NCBI GenBank assembly: GCA_002684855.1 | Contig: NYWD01000038.1 | Span: 1-64,000, forward strand | DNA: 64,000 bases | Direction: 5' to 3' | Origin: Planctomycetaceae bacterium | GTDB lineage: Bacteria > Planctomycetota > Phycisphaerae > Phycisphaerales > SM1A02 | Shown here: one piece after another, positions 40,571-50,363 of the stretch | Numbering within the stretch: the first letter of the stretch is position 1 | How the letters are laid out: each line of letters starts with the position of its first letter | The notes under the pieces: generated by a model | What the model was told of the DNA's origin: nothing | Seen by the model: the letters and a program-made list of their open reading frames with translations, nothing else | The model's database searches: none | Made by a program: the position numbers and the translations under genes

Positions 40571-41776
40571 GTGGCCGCGCCGCCGGATGGAACACCGACC
40601 GTGCCCCACACCGATCCCGCCGTCGATCCGACCTCCCGCCTGAGCCGCCGCACGCTCGCCATGGACGCCTCCGGGATCCGCCGGGCGTTCGAACTCGGTG
40701 CGACGCTCGAGAACCCGATCAATCTCTCGATCGGCCAGCCCGACTTCCCGGTGCCCGATGCGATGAAGGCCGCGGCGACCCGGGCCATCGAGGAGGATCG
40801 GAACGGATACACCCTCACGCAGGGGATCCCGGCGCTGCACGAATCGATCCGACGGCATCTCGCCCACGACCTCGGCTGGTCCCGGGACGGCGAGGACTAT
40901 TCGACCGTCGTCACCAGCGGGACCAGCGGCGGACTCCTGCTGGCGAGCCTGGCGCTGCTCGACGAGGGTGACGAGGCGATCATGCCGGATCCCTGGTTCG
41001 TGCTGTATCCCCAGCTGGGGCACCTGACCGGTGGGAAGATGGTGGCCTGCGACACCTACCCCGACTTCAGGATGACCGCGGCGCGGGTCGAACCGCTGAT
41101 CAACGACCGAACGAAGTTCGTCCTCGTGAACAGTCCCGGCAACCCGTCGGGCGTGGTGTTGTCGGACGAGGAGATGCGGGATCTCGCGGATCTCTGCCGC
41201 GGCCGCGGAGTCCAGCTGGTGACCGACGAGATCTACGACGAGTTCGTGTTCGCGGATTCCGTCCGACCCGACGGAACCTGTCCGTCGCCCGCGCGATTCG
41301 ACCACCAGGCGCTGGTGATCCGCGGCTTCGGCAAGACCTACGGGTGCACCGGATGGCGGCTCGGCTACGCCGCCGGGCCGACCTGGCTGGTGGAACAGAT
41401 GCGGAAGATCCAGCAGTTCACCTACGTCTGTGCGCCGAGTCCGTTGCAGTGGGGCGTGATCGAGGCCTTCGACATCGACAACGCGGACCAGGTGGCCAGG
41501 TACGCGGATCGCTGCGGCATGGTGATGGAGGCGCTCTCGCCGCACGTCGATCTCGTGCGACCGGGGGGTGCCTTCTACGCGTTCTTCGAGGTTCCCCCCG
41601 CCCTCGGCATGACCGCGACGGCGTTCATGGAGCGGGCGGTCGAGCGTCGAGTGCTGCTCGTGCCCGGCGGGGTGTTCTCCAGTCGGGACACCCACGTCCG
41701 GCTGAGCTTCGCGGTCGAGGAGGACCTGCTCCGCGAGGGGCTTGCGATCCTCGTGGATCTCCTGCAGGGCCGTTGA
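40571..41776 (+). CDS. class I/II PLP-dependent aminotransferase
   Basis: INLSIGQPDFPVPDAM, NSPGNPSGVVLSDEEM, LVIRGFGKTYGCTGWRLGYAAGP. Confidence 0.93.
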   Translation: MAAPPDGTPTVPHTDPAVDPTSRLSRRTLAMDASGIRRAFELGATLENPINLSIGQPDFPVPDAMKAAATRAIEEDRNGYTLTQGIPALHESIRRHLAHDLGWSRDGEDYSTVVTSGTSGGLLLASLALLDEGDEAIMPDPWFVLYPQLGHLTGGKMVACDTYPDFRMTAARVEPLINDRTKFVLVNSPGNPSGVVLSDEEMRDLADLCRGRGVQLVTDEIYDEFVFADSVRPDGTCPSPARFDHQALVIRGFGKTYGCTGWRLGYAAGPTWLVEQMRKIQQFTYVCAPSPLQWGVIEAFDIDNADQVARYADRCGMVMEALSPHVDLVRPGGAFYAFFEVPPALGMTATAFMERAVERRVLLVPGGVFSSRDTHVRLSFAVEEDLLREGLAILVDLLQGR

Positions 41777-41803
41777 CCGCCGGTCTTGCGGTGGTCGAAT
41801 GCG

Positions 41804-41836
41804 ACGCGGGCCGGAGGCGTGACCTCCGACCCGCGT
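41804..41836. terminator. bidirectional hairpin between convergent genes
   Basis: acgcgggccggagg-cgtga-cctccgacccgcgt, 14-bp stem with one mismatch. Confidence 0.65.
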
Positions 41837-41865
41837 GCGTGCACTCGTGGCGATCGATCAGGCGA

Positions 41866-42081
41866 TCACTTGCCGATCTCCTTCGCGGCCTCTCCGGAGA
41901 CGTTGGTCATGCCGCTCTGGCCGTCCTGCCCGGGCATCGCGTCCGGATCGATCTTCTGCTGGTTGGCCGGCTGCGCTCGGGGCGTGACTTCGACGATCTC
42001 GTCGCCACCGTCGCAGCCGAGCAGGCCGACGGTGAACGTGGAAGCAGCGAGAAGCAGGGTGCAGCGGAGCGTGGTCTTCAT
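41866..42081 (-). CDS. small hypothetical lipoprotein
   Basis: MKTTLRCTLLLAASTFTVGLLGCDGGDEIVEV, clear lipobox. Confidence 0.7.
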   Translation of the reverse strand: MKTTLRCTLLLAASTFTVGLLGCDGGDEIVEVTPRAQPANQQKIDPDAMPGQDGQSGMTNVSGEAAKEIGK

Positions 42082-42217
42082 GATGGAGAATCCCTCTTGA
42101 GGTTGAAGGAGCCGGAAGCGACTCCGAAACGGACGGGCCTCGAAGCAACGAAAACGGAGCCTCGGTCGACACGCTTGCGTCGAACCCCCGTATTGGAGCC
42201 GATCATCCCCACGGCGG

Positions 42218-44149
42218 TCAAGGTCGCGCGGCTCCCGAAACCCCGTCGAACTCGAGCATCCGCCCCCGGGGCGCGAGGCGTCGCCACTGGGAGTGATAAG
42301 CGCGGTCGTTGTCGGCCACCTCGACCTGGATCGCCTTCAGGGCGTCCGTGCGGACCTCCGGAAGCCGGATTTCGTAGTTCGACGTCTCCGCGTCCGCCTC
42401 GGTCGACTCTGGGTCGGAAGCCCGTCCGACACCGGGCCAGATCCGGACGACGTCCCCGGTGTCGTCGATCTCGATGAGACGCGTGGGCTGGGCTGGCTCG
42501 AAGAGGAAGACGCGGGCGGCCGTCGACGTCCGGACCTCGATCACCATCAGATCCCCGGCGGGGTTCCTGCGGCCCGCGGCGGTGGAGGCGGGCGACGCGT
42601 CGTCGTCCGCGATCCGGTCGTCGCCGATCTCCATCCGGAGGAGGAGGTCTCCGGAATCGGGGTCGGTGGAGGTGACGACGAAGCCGAGCGGATCGAGGGT
42701 CTCGTAGACCGAATGGGACCAGCCTGCGACGGGCCACCTCGGCATCCCGTCCCCCGGGTTCGAATCACGTCGTTCGACCGGGATCCGTCTCGCGATCCGG
42801 ATGGGCACGCGTCGTCCCTGGTCGTCGACGAAGGTCGCGTTCGCGTGGAATTCCGGTGGCAGCGTGGGGGCGTCGACCAGCGGGGCGGTCACCGAGACCT
42901 CGAACGATCTTCGCTCCCCGGGTTCGAGGGTGACCGGACCGGGCAGGTCGATCACGAAGGGCGTCTCGAGGTCGGTGAGGACGCGGTTCTCGAAGCGGAT
43001 CGGGGTGCGGCTGATGAATTCGTGGCCCTCCACGGACCATGGTCTCGCGGGCCCCGCCGGTTCGAAGGCGAAGGTGACCGGACGATCGATGGGATTCCGG
43101 ATCTCGATTCCCACCGTCGTCTCGACCGGACCCCGCCAGGGGTCGGCGAGCGAGCCGTCCACGGCGACGACGTCGTCGCGCCGTTTCAGCGCATAGGCGC
43201 GGTCCTGGTCCGCGCGAAGGACGAAGTCGTCCGGAAGAACCACCCCGACGGGGAGATGACGAAGGTGCACGTCGTCGCCCGGGCCGAGGTCCAGGAGGGT
43301 GAGGTGATCGAACTGGCCGGTCAGCGGATGCTGGTCGATCCCGCCCCCGCAGACCCCGAGCAGGTGGTATTCGACGCCGTCCCGGTCGGCGTCGCGGTGG
43401 AGCGCGTGGAAGTGGCCGGCGACCACCGCGTCGACGCCGTGCTCGACGAGCAGCGGGTGGACCCGTTCGTTCCAGTCGACGCCGCGCTGTCGCCAGAGCG
43501 GCCGATGCATCAGGATCACGATCGGTTCCTCGGGTTCGGCGCCGGCGAGCACCCCGGCGAGCCACTCGATCTGGGCGTCCGAGATGTCGACGTTCCCACC
43601 GTCGAGGTTCTCGTCGCTGAAGAGCACGATCACGGTCCCGTGATCGAGCCGGACCGCGTAGTGCAGCGGGCCGAATCGGGCGCGATATCGATCGGCGAAT
43701 CTTCGGTCGGCGGAATCCCGGGATCCGGAGATGACGTCGTGGTTTCCCGCCGTCGGCCAGAAGTCGGCGCCGAGGGGGTCGATGATCCGCAGGAAATCGT
43801 CGACCTCGCGGTCGTAGTCGGCGAGATCGCGCTTGTAGCCCTGGACGAGGTCGCCGACGCAGAAGACCGCGTCGGGTCGCAGCAACGCGAGATCCCGAAC
43901 CGCGCGCTCGAGCCGATTGAGGCCGCGATCGTCGCCCGTGGTGCGGTCGGGGAGGATCGCGAGCAGCGTTCGATCTCGATCGGGGGTGCCTTCGACGAGT
44001 TGGCCGTCGATGGCGTTTCCGTCCTCGTCGAGCAGGAAACGGCCGGTCTCGAGCACCCGGTTCCGGACGACGTCGGGCGGCGTGTTCGCCATCCGGGCGT
44101 GCGAACAGGAGGCGATCAGGACGAGGAGTGGTGGCAGCATCGAGGTCAT
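42218..44149 (-). CDS. calcineurin-like metallophosphoesterase
   Basis: DAVFCVGDLVQGYK, WPTAGNHDVISGS, DAVVAGHFHALHRD metallophosphoesterase motifs; N-terminal signal. Confidence 0.85.
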   Translation of the reverse strand: MTSMLPPLLVLIASCSHARMANTPPDVVRNRVLETGRFLLDEDGNAIDGQLVEGTPDRDRTLLAILPDRTTGDDRGLNRLERAVRDLALLRPDAVFCVGDLVQGYKRDLADYDREVDDFLRIIDPLGADFWPTAGNHDVISGSRDSADRRFADRYRARFGPLHYAVRLDHGTVIVLFSDENLDGGNVDISDAQIEWLAGVLAGAEPEEPIVILMHRPLWRQRGVDWNERVHPLLVEHGVDAVVAGHFHALHRDADRDGVEYHLLGVCGGGIDQHPLTGQFDHLTLLDLGPGDDVHLRHLPVGVVLPDDFVLRADQDRAYALKRRDDVVAVDGSLADPWRGPVETTVGIEIRNPIDRPVTFAFEPAGPARPWSVEGHEFISRTPIRFENRVLTDLETPFVIDLPGPVTLEPGERRSFEVSVTAPLVDAPTLPPEFHANATFVDDQGRRVPIRIARRIPVERRDSNPGDGMPRWPVAGWSHSVYETLDPLGFVVTSTDPDSGDLLLRMEIGDDRIADDDASPASTAAGRRNPAGDLMVIEVRTSTAARVFLFEPAQPTRLIEIDDTGDVVRIWPGVGRASDPESTEADAETSNYEIRLPEVRTDALKAIQVEVADNDRAYHSQWRRLAPRGRMLEFDGVSGAARP

Positions 44150-44282
44150 GGGATCTCCGTCACCCATTGTGCGGGAATCGAGGCCGGTGGGGAATCGGCG
44201 TCCGGATCTCGACTCGGGCGTGGTGGATCACGGGGATCCATGTGCGGCCGCCGCGTCGGAATCGCAACCGGTCCGACGCCTC

Positions 44283-44328
44283 AAAAACAACGCCGCCCCA
44301 TCGATCGCGAACGATCAGGGGGCGGCGT
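44283..44328 (-). terminator. strong intrinsic terminator for the upstream minus-strand genes
   Basis: acgccgcccc(atcGATCG-CGAA-CGATCag)ggggcggcgt; on the minus strand followed by TTGTTTTTG. Confidence 0.75.
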
Positions 44329-44489
44329 GGCGGAGGGGAGAAAGACAAGTGGAGGGGAATGGTCGACCAAACGATCGCCAGTCCCACCGGGACTTTACGG
44401 GATCTCGCCCCGGGAGGTTCTCATGAAACACGCATTCGAGGATAAATGATTATCGGGCGTCCTCGCGTGGGGACGCCGGGCCGACCCCG

Positions 44490-45560
44490 TCAGTCGCCGC
44501 GGTCGATCGGTGTCGCATCCCCATGGACGATCGTTTCGAGGATCCTCGCCCACCTCGGTGCGACCCGGGAGACCAGGGAGTCGACCGCCGCGGCACGTGA
44601 TGCCTGCGCGAGGCCGGAATCACGTCCGCGTTCGATGGCCTCGCGCCAGGCCGACGGTTGCCGTGATTCTGCGATCGGGAGCACCACGGCGTCCGTCGCA
44701 GGGCGGAGGTCGTCTCGATCCGCATCCTCGACCGCGATGGGAACGGCGCCCCCGTACATCGCCTGCCGCTCGATGCTTCGAACCGATTGCCCGGATTCCG
44801 GGAGCAGCACGAGGGCGGCGTCCGCGAGCAGGGCGCGAAGTCGATCGGCGTGGTCGAACGCGGTCACCCGGGAGAGCAGTTCGCGTTGTCGAAGATGGGA
44901 CCAGATCCGCCCGTCGACGCGTCGATCGCCGAGCTCGATCGCCACGTGTTCGAGGCCGCCGGGAAGCCGTTCCCGACCGGCCAGCGCGTCGATCATCGCG
45001 GTCCAGCTCGCCACGGTCTCGACCGGGCCGAGGATGACGCCGAGATTGCGAGGGCCGCTCGGCAGCGGGAGCGTCCGAGGCACCGGGACCGGCAGGTGCG
45101 TGCAGCGATCCTCCCCGAGCCGACGTGCCGCGAGCCTTCGAATCGCCTCCGTGGCCGCCACCACGGTGATTCCGGGATCGCGTGGAACCGCCCGCAGTTC
45201 GTTCCGGCTCCGGACCTCGACCACGAGCGGGCGATCGATCCGACGGGCCAGTCGGTGCGCGAATCCGATGCCCGTGGCGCCCGCGGCGACCACCACGTCC
45301 AGTTGATCCATGCCCGCCTCGTTGAAGGCGTCGAGCGTGGCGTCGATCGCCCGCTCGCGGATCCAGAAGGGGAGCCGGGTCGGGACGGTGATCGTCGGAA
45401 TCGGCGCGTCCCGGTCGTCGGTCGCGAGATTCGGGTCCCCGTCGAGGGCGAGCAGGGTCCGGATGCCCTCGGCGGCGAGTCCGACCGCGAGCCGGGCGAA
45501 GGCGGCGTGTTCGTGGTGGACGCGCGCACCGTCGAGGATGAACGTGGCCCGAAGCGTCAC
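44490..45560 (-). CDS. glycosyltransferase-like protein
   Basis: LRATFILDGARVHHEHAAFARLAVGLAAEGIRTLLAL; LRALLADAALVLLPESGQSVRSIERQAMYGGAVPIAVEDADRDDL, GT4/GT-B-like C-terminal pattern. Confidence 0.6.
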   Translation of the reverse strand: MTLRATFILDGARVHHEHAAFARLAVGLAAEGIRTLLALDGDPNLATDDRDAPIPTITVPTRLPFWIRERAIDATLDAFNEAGMDQLDVVVAAGATGIGFAHRLARRIDRPLVVEVRSRNELRAVPRDPGITVVAATEAIRRLAARRLGEDRCTHLPVPVPRTLPLPSGPRNLGVILGPVETVASWTAMIDALAGRERLPGGLEHVAIELGDRRVDGRIWSHLRQRELLSRVTAFDHADRLRALLADAALVLLPESGQSVRSIERQAMYGGAVPIAVEDADRDDLRPATDAVVLPIAESRQPSAWREAIERGRDSGLAQASRAAAVDSLVSRVAPRWARILETIVHGDATPIDRGD

Positions 45561-46051
45561 GCGCCGTCCCCCGCTCCGGCCGTGCCGAATGCGTCACGGA
45601 TCTCGCGGGGGATCCGCACGGGTCGGCGGGTCTCGAGATTCACGAGGGCCCAACGGGTGATCGACTCGCAGATCAGGCGACCGTCGGCCGGCCTGAGGAT
45701 CCGGGTCGCGCGGCGCACGGTCGTCCGGGTGACGTCGACGATCCACGTCGAGGCGAGGATCTCGTCGCCCGCGAACGCCTCCGCCCGGTAGTCGAGTTCA
45801 TGCCGAGCGACGAACCACATCGTGCCTTCGCGGAGATGTCGGGCGCGAGTGAACCCCGCGGCATCGGTCGCCATCTCGGCGAGTCGATCGACCCAGCGGA
45901 CGTATTCCACGTTGTTCACGTGCGGGACCCCGTCGCTGACGCCTTCGGCCGGCACGGTCATCTCGGCCCAGAACGCGATTCCCGGGGGAACCTGCGGATC
46001 CGCCGTGAGGCGTTCGGCGGTCGGCCGGAATGGAACGGAGGCGGCGTTCAT
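45557..46051 (-). CDS. acyl-CoA thioesterase, hotdog fold
   Basis: GVPHVNNVEYVRWVDRLAEMATD...FVARHELDYRAEAFAGDEILASTWIVDVTRTTVRRATRI. Confidence 0.8.
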   Translation of the reverse strand: MNAASVPFRPTAERLTADPQVPPGIAFWAEMTVPAEGVSDGVPHVNNVEYVRWVDRLAEMATDAAGFTRARHLREGTMWFVARHELDYRAEAFAGDEILASTWIVDVTRTTVRRATRILRPADGRLICESITRWALVNLETRRPVRIPREIRDAFGTAGAGDGA

Positions 46052-46053
46052 GG

Positions 46054-46386
46054 TCACGTGGACTCGTTCCGACCGGGATCGATGCTTCGAAGGTACCGCC
46101 ACGAATAGATTCCGGAGGCGTGTCCGTCGCTGAATCGGATCCGGATCGCGTAGTTCCCGACGGGTTCGATCGCCTCCGCCCGAAGGGGTCCCGTGTCCCC
46201 GCCGGCGGGAAGCACGGCGAGGGGATTCCGGTCGAGCTCGTCCCGGAGTTCCCGGGCGTCCGCCGAAGGACTCATCCTCCGGAGCCACGCGAGTGGGTAG
46301 AACACGGAACTGCCGTCGGGCCACTCGATGGTGAGGCCCTCCGCTCGGTCCAGGTGGAGGTGTCGTGGAGGCGGGTCGACGGGCAT
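46054..46386 (-). CDS. DUF971 domain protein (gamma-butyrobetaine hydroxylase-like N-terminal domain)
   Basis: LTIEWPDGSSVFYPLAWLRRMSP...AIEPVGNYAIRIRFSDGHASGIYSWRYLRSI. Confidence 0.9.
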   Translation of the reverse strand: MPVDPPPRHLHLDRAEGLTIEWPDGSSVFYPLAWLRRMSPSADARELRDELDRNPLAVLPAGGDTGPLRAEAIEPVGNYAIRIRFSDGHASGIYSWRYLRSIDPGRNEST

Positions 46387-46447
46387 GCGGGGATGGTACG
46401 CGGAGACGTCCACGGTGTCGGGGCCGGGTCGGGCGTAGAATCGGGGG

Positions 46448-47320
46448 ATGAACACGACCTCAACCAGCGCGACCGCCGGCGAGCGGCTCGTGGAGAGGCT
46501 CGGCGGGACCGCCCCGGTCTGCGTCGGCCTCGACCCCGTGACCTCCCGGCTTCCGGATTCGATCGACGCGTCGGATCCGGTCGAGGCGATCGAGCGTTTC
46601 TCGAACGGGGTGCTCGACGCGGTCGCGGACGTGGTGCCCTGCGTCAAGATCCAGGCCGCCTGCTTCGAACGCTACGGGCACGCGGGCGTGGCGGCGATGG
46701 AACGCGTCATCAAGCGGGGCAACGACGCGGGATTCGTCGTGATCCTCGACGCGAAACGCGGCGACATCGGGATCTCCGCGGCGCACTACGCGGCCGGGGC
46801 GGCGGCGACCGGGGCGGAATGGATCACGCTGAACGGCTATCTCGGTGAGGACGGAGTCACGCCCTTCCTCGACGCGGGGCTCGGCGTCTTCGTGCTCGTA
46901 CGCACCTCGAATCCGTCCGGTGACGAGATCCAGGCGCCCGCCTGCGATGGTGGCACGGTCGCGGGACTGGTCGCGGGCATGGTCGATCGACTCGGCCGGT
47001 CCGACGGCCGGGGTGCTCCCGCCTCGGTGGGCGCGGTCGTCGGCGCCACGAAGCCGGAGGCGGCCGCGGCCCTGCGGGCGACGATGCCCGACGCACCGTT
47101 CCTGCTTCCCGGATACGGGGCGCAAGGCGGCGGGGCCGATGGCGTTCGCGCCGCCCTCGACGCGCGTGGCGGAGGCGTGCTGGTGACGGCGAGTCGATCG
47201 ATCATCCACGCCTTCGTCGATCGGCCGGGCGACTGGACGTCGGCCGTCAACACCGCCGCGGCGGACTTCGCGAGCGCGATTCGCGGAATCGTGGATCGTC
47301 CCGAGGAGGAAACGGCCTGA
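46448..47320 (+). CDS. pyrF: orotidine 5'-phosphate decarboxylase (type 2)
   Basis: VCVGLDPVTSRLP, CVKIQAACFERYGHAGVAAMERVIKRGNDAGFVVILDAKRGDIG, VGAVVGATKPE. Confidence 0.95.
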   Translation: MNTTSTSATAGERLVERLGGTAPVCVGLDPVTSRLPDSIDASDPVEAIERFSNGVLDAVADVVPCVKIQAACFERYGHAGVAAMERVIKRGNDAGFVVILDAKRGDIGISAAHYAAGAAATGAEWITLNGYLGEDGVTPFLDAGLGVFVLVRTSNPSGDEIQAPACDGGTVAGLVAGMVDRLGRSDGRGAPASVGAVVGATKPEAAAALRATMPDAPFLLPGYGAQGGGADGVRAALDARGGGVLVTASRSIIHAFVDRPGDWTSAVNTAAADFASAIRGIVDRPEEETA

Positions 47321-48885
47321 TGCTGCGGTATCTGCCGATCCTGCTGCTGGTGATCCTGCTGGCCGGGCCGTTCCTGCTCGAGCCCGCGGGCGAGGCCGCG
47401 GATCCGGACGCGCCGAGGCTCGTCGTGGTCACGCCGCACAACGAACAGATCCGGTGGGAGTTCAAGCACGGTTTCGAGAAGTGGCATGAAGCCAGGTTCG
47501 GCTCGCCGGTGCAGGTCGTCTGGAGCACGCCCGGGGGGACCAGCGAGATCCGCAAGCTTCTCGTCTCCGAGTACACCGCGGCGCTGGACGGCGGCCTCGA
47601 ACCCGGGGGCAACGCGGACCTGCTCTGGGGCGGTGGCAGCTACGAGTTCACGCAGCTCTCGAGGCCGATCAGCGTCGACGTCGACGGCGGGATCCGCGAC
47701 ACCACCATTCTCGCGGAGATCGACGTCACCGACGACTGGCTCGAATCGATCTACGGCGACGGTCAGATCGCCGACCAGCCCCTGTTCGATCCGGGGCATC
47801 GCTGGTTCGGGACCGCGGTCTCGAGCTTCGGAATCGTCTTCAATCGACATGTGCTCGAACAGCTCGACGTGAAGACGCCGGAGACCTGGCAGGACCTGGC
47901 GGTCCCGCAGTACGAGGGCTGGATCACCATGGTCGATCCCGGCATGAGCGGATCGGTGACCACCGCCTTCGAGGCGATCCTGCAGCGGCGGGGCTGGGAC
48001 GACGGTTGGCGGATCCTGCGTCGCCTCGCCGCCAATGCCAGGTCCTTCGCGGGAAGCAGCACCAAGGGCCCGATCGAGGTCGCGGCCGGCGAGACCGCGG
48101 CCGCGGTCTGCATCGATTTCTACGGGAGGTACGAGGCCCAGCGGACGAAGGACGCCGCGGTCCGTGCGGGACTCGCGGGCGCCGACGCGATCGGCCGAGT
48201 GGGTTACGTCGATCCTCCCGGCGAGACCGTGATCGATCCCGATCCGATCGCGGTGTTGACCGGCGCACCGAATCCCGAGCTGGCGCGGCGGTTCATCGAC
48301 TTCGTGTTGAGCGAGGACGGCCAGTCGCTCTGGCAGTTCCCGGTCTCCGAGGATGCGAGGGGGCCCCGGCAGTTCGAGCTTCGGCGCCTCCCGATCCGTC
48401 GCTCGATGTACGACGCCGACTTCGATCGCTTCGTCGACCGGGTCGACCCGTGGTCGCTCGCGACCGCCGTCGAGAATCCCAACGGGGCCATGCGAGCGTT
48501 CATCGCGCCGCTCTTCCGGGCCATGGCGCTCGACCAGGCGGAGCTCCTCGAGGAGGCCTGGCGGCGGATCACCAGCCATCCCGCCTATCCGGCGTCGTCC
48601 GGCGAGCTGGTCACCGCCGGGAACGTCGAGGATCCCGAGCTCCGGCGGATGCTCGTCGAATTCGATTCCTTTCCCGTGATTCCAGGTCCCGACGACGCGT
48701 CCTACGACCTCGCGGATCCCTCCACCCTCGCGACCGTCAAGAAGGGCTGGCTGCGACGGGGTTGGGCCGATGAAGGGCTCTGGCCTTCGGAAGGCGATCC
48801 CACCGAAATCCTCCGACGCATCGCGAGGGCGCACTTCCGCTCCGCGTACCGCTCGATCATCGACGCGAAGAGGCCGGCGGGATGA
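47320..48885 (+). CDS. extracellular solute-binding protein (ABC type)
   Basis: LVVVTPHNEQIRWEFKHGFEKWHEARFGSPVQVVWSTPGGTSEIRKLL... no permease or ATPase adjacent. Confidence 0.85.
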   Translation: MLRYLPILLLVILLAGPFLLEPAGEAADPDAPRLVVVTPHNEQIRWEFKHGFEKWHEARFGSPVQVVWSTPGGTSEIRKLLVSEYTAALDGGLEPGGNADLLWGGGSYEFTQLSRPISVDVDGGIRDTTILAEIDVTDDWLESIYGDGQIADQPLFDPGHRWFGTAVSSFGIVFNRHVLEQLDVKTPETWQDLAVPQYEGWITMVDPGMSGSVTTAFEAILQRRGWDDGWRILRRLAANARSFAGSSTKGPIEVAAGETAAAVCIDFYGRYEAQRTKDAAVRAGLAGADAIGRVGYVDPPGETVIDPDPIAVLTGAPNPELARRFIDFVLSEDGQSLWQFPVSEDARGPRQFELRRLPIRRSMYDADFDRFVDRVDPWSLATAVENPNGAMRAFIAPLFRAMALDQAELLEEAWRRITSHPAYPASSGELVTAGNVEDPELRRMLVEFDSFPVIPGPDDASYDLADPSTLATVKKGWLRRGWADEGLWPSEGDPTEILRRIARAHFRSAYRSIIDAKRPAG

Positions 48886-50363
48886 CCGGCGACCCCGGGC
48901 CGCGGATCCCCCGCACGAAGATCGTCGCGACGGTCGGTCCCGCCTGTGAATCGGCGGACGGGCTGCGGGCGATCGTCGAGGCCGGGGCCGACGTGCTCCG
49001 ACTCAACCTCAGCCACGGCACCCTCGACGCGCACCGATCGACCCTCTCGCTGATCCGCGAGCTGGAAGCGAGGCTCGATCGTCCGATCGCGGTCATGGCG
49101 GATTTGCCCGGTCCGAAGATCCGACTCGCGGGCGCCGTCACCGACGAGCTCGCGACCGGATCCGAGGTGACGCTCGGCGGCCCGGCCGCCGCCGTCGACG
49201 ATTCGAAACTCCGCCTCGCGATCGACGCGGACGGCGTCCTCGAATCGATCACGGTCGGCGACCGGGTGCTGCTCGACGACGGGAACATCCGATTGCGCTC
49301 GCTCGCGGTCGAAGGGGCGGGTGTCGACCTCGTCGTTCGATGTTCGGTGAGGTCGGGTGGTCCCCTGCGTCCGAGGATGGGAGTCAACCTCCCGGACAGC
49401 GATCCGGACCTGCCCGCGGTGACTCCGAGGGATCTCGAACTGGCGCAGGCGATGGCCTCGGACGGCGTCGACTACGTGGCGGTGAGTTTCGTTCGCGATG
49501 GTGGCGATCTTCGTCGGTTGCGGACGACGCTCGACGCGGAAGGGACGAGACCCGGACTCGTCGCGAAGATCGAACGGCCGGCGGCCGTCCACGACATCGA
49601 GGACGTGATCGCGGCGAGCGACGCGGTTCTGGTCGCGCGAGGGGATCTCGGGGTCGAGATGGACATCGCGAAGGTGCCGGTCGTGCAGAAGCGGATCGTC
49701 GCGTCGGCGGTGGCGGCGGGACTCCCGGTCATCGTCGCGACCCAGATGCTCCAGAGCATGATCGACTCGCCCACGCCGACCCGGGCGGAGGCGACGGACG
49801 CCGCGAACGCCGTCCTCGACGGCACCGACGCGCTCATGCTGAGCGGCGAGACGGCGATCGGACGTCATCCCACCGCCGCCATCGAGATGCTCGGACGGAT
49901 CGCCGTCGCGACGGAGGACTGGTCGGACGAATCCGGCCGATCGGCCGTGACGGGAATGTCGCACGCGGACCCCGCCGATCCGTGGATGCCGGCGATCGCG
50001 GCGGGCGCCCGTCGGATCGCCCGCGAGATCCGCGCCCGCGCGGTCCTCGCCTGGTCCCACGACGAGCACACCGCCTCGCTGCTCAGTCGCGAGCGATTCC
50101 AGGTCCCGATCCTCGTCTTCACCAGCGAAATCCGGCTCGCGCGTCGGATGAGACTGCTGCGCGGGGTCCGGCCGGTGGTGGTCGAGCCGGTCTCCGGCCG
50201 TGGCGAGTTCCTCCGGGTCGCGGTCGCGGAAGCCGTCGCGAGGAACGTCGCGGGCGTCGGCGACGCATGCGTCTTCGTGCATGGGTCCGGTCGCGATTCC
50301 GATCGACCGACGGACGCGATCGGCGTCCTGCGGGTGGGGGATGAAGGAGGGCCGGACACGTGA
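48882..50363 (+). CDS. pyk: pyruvate kinase
   Basis: RTKIVATVGPACESADGLRAIVEAGADVLRLNLSHG, VMADLPGPKIRLA, VLVARGDLGVEMDIAKVPVVQKRIV, GTDALMLSGETAIGRHP. Confidence 0.97.
   Translation: MTGDPGPRIPRTKIVATVGPACESADGLRAIVEAGADVLRLNLSHGTLDAHRSTLSLIRELEARLDRPIAVMADLPGPKIRLAGAVTDELATGSEVTLGGPAAAVDDSKLRLAIDADGVLESITVGDRVLLDDGNIRLRSLAVEGAGVDLVVRCSVRSGGPLRPRMGVNLPDSDPDLPAVTPRDLELAQAMASDGVDYVAVSFVRDGGDLRRLRTTLDAEGTRPGLVAKIERPAAVHDIEDVIAASDAVLVARGDLGVEMDIAKVPVVQKRIVASAVAAGLPVIVATQMLQSMIDSPTPTRAEATDAANAVLDGTDALMLSGETAIGRHPTAAIEMLGRIAVATEDWSDESGRSAVTGMSHADPADPWMPAIAAGARRIAREIRARAVLAWSHDEHTASLLSRERFQVPILVFTSEIRLARRMRLLRGVRPVVVEPVSGRGEFLRVAVAEAVARNVAGVGDACVFVHGSGRDSDRPTDAIGVLRVGDEGGPDT

Noticed and set aside
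42750-42775. gggttcgaatcac resembling a tRNA T-loop
   Set aside because: Lies inside the metallophosphoesterase coding sequence and no cloverleaf or acceptor stem could be built around it.
44422-44448. 8-codon ORF MKHAFEDK with an upstream gggagg, as a possible leader peptide
   Set aside because: No plus-strand structural gene follows; the neighbouring gene is on the minus strand, so attenuation is implausible.
42293-44449. 718-aa plus-strand ORF
   Set aside because: Antisense to the metallophosphoesterase, which has clear catalytic motifs.
46837-48834. 665-aa minus-strand ORF
   Set aside because: Antisense to pyrF and the solute-binding protein; shadow ORF.
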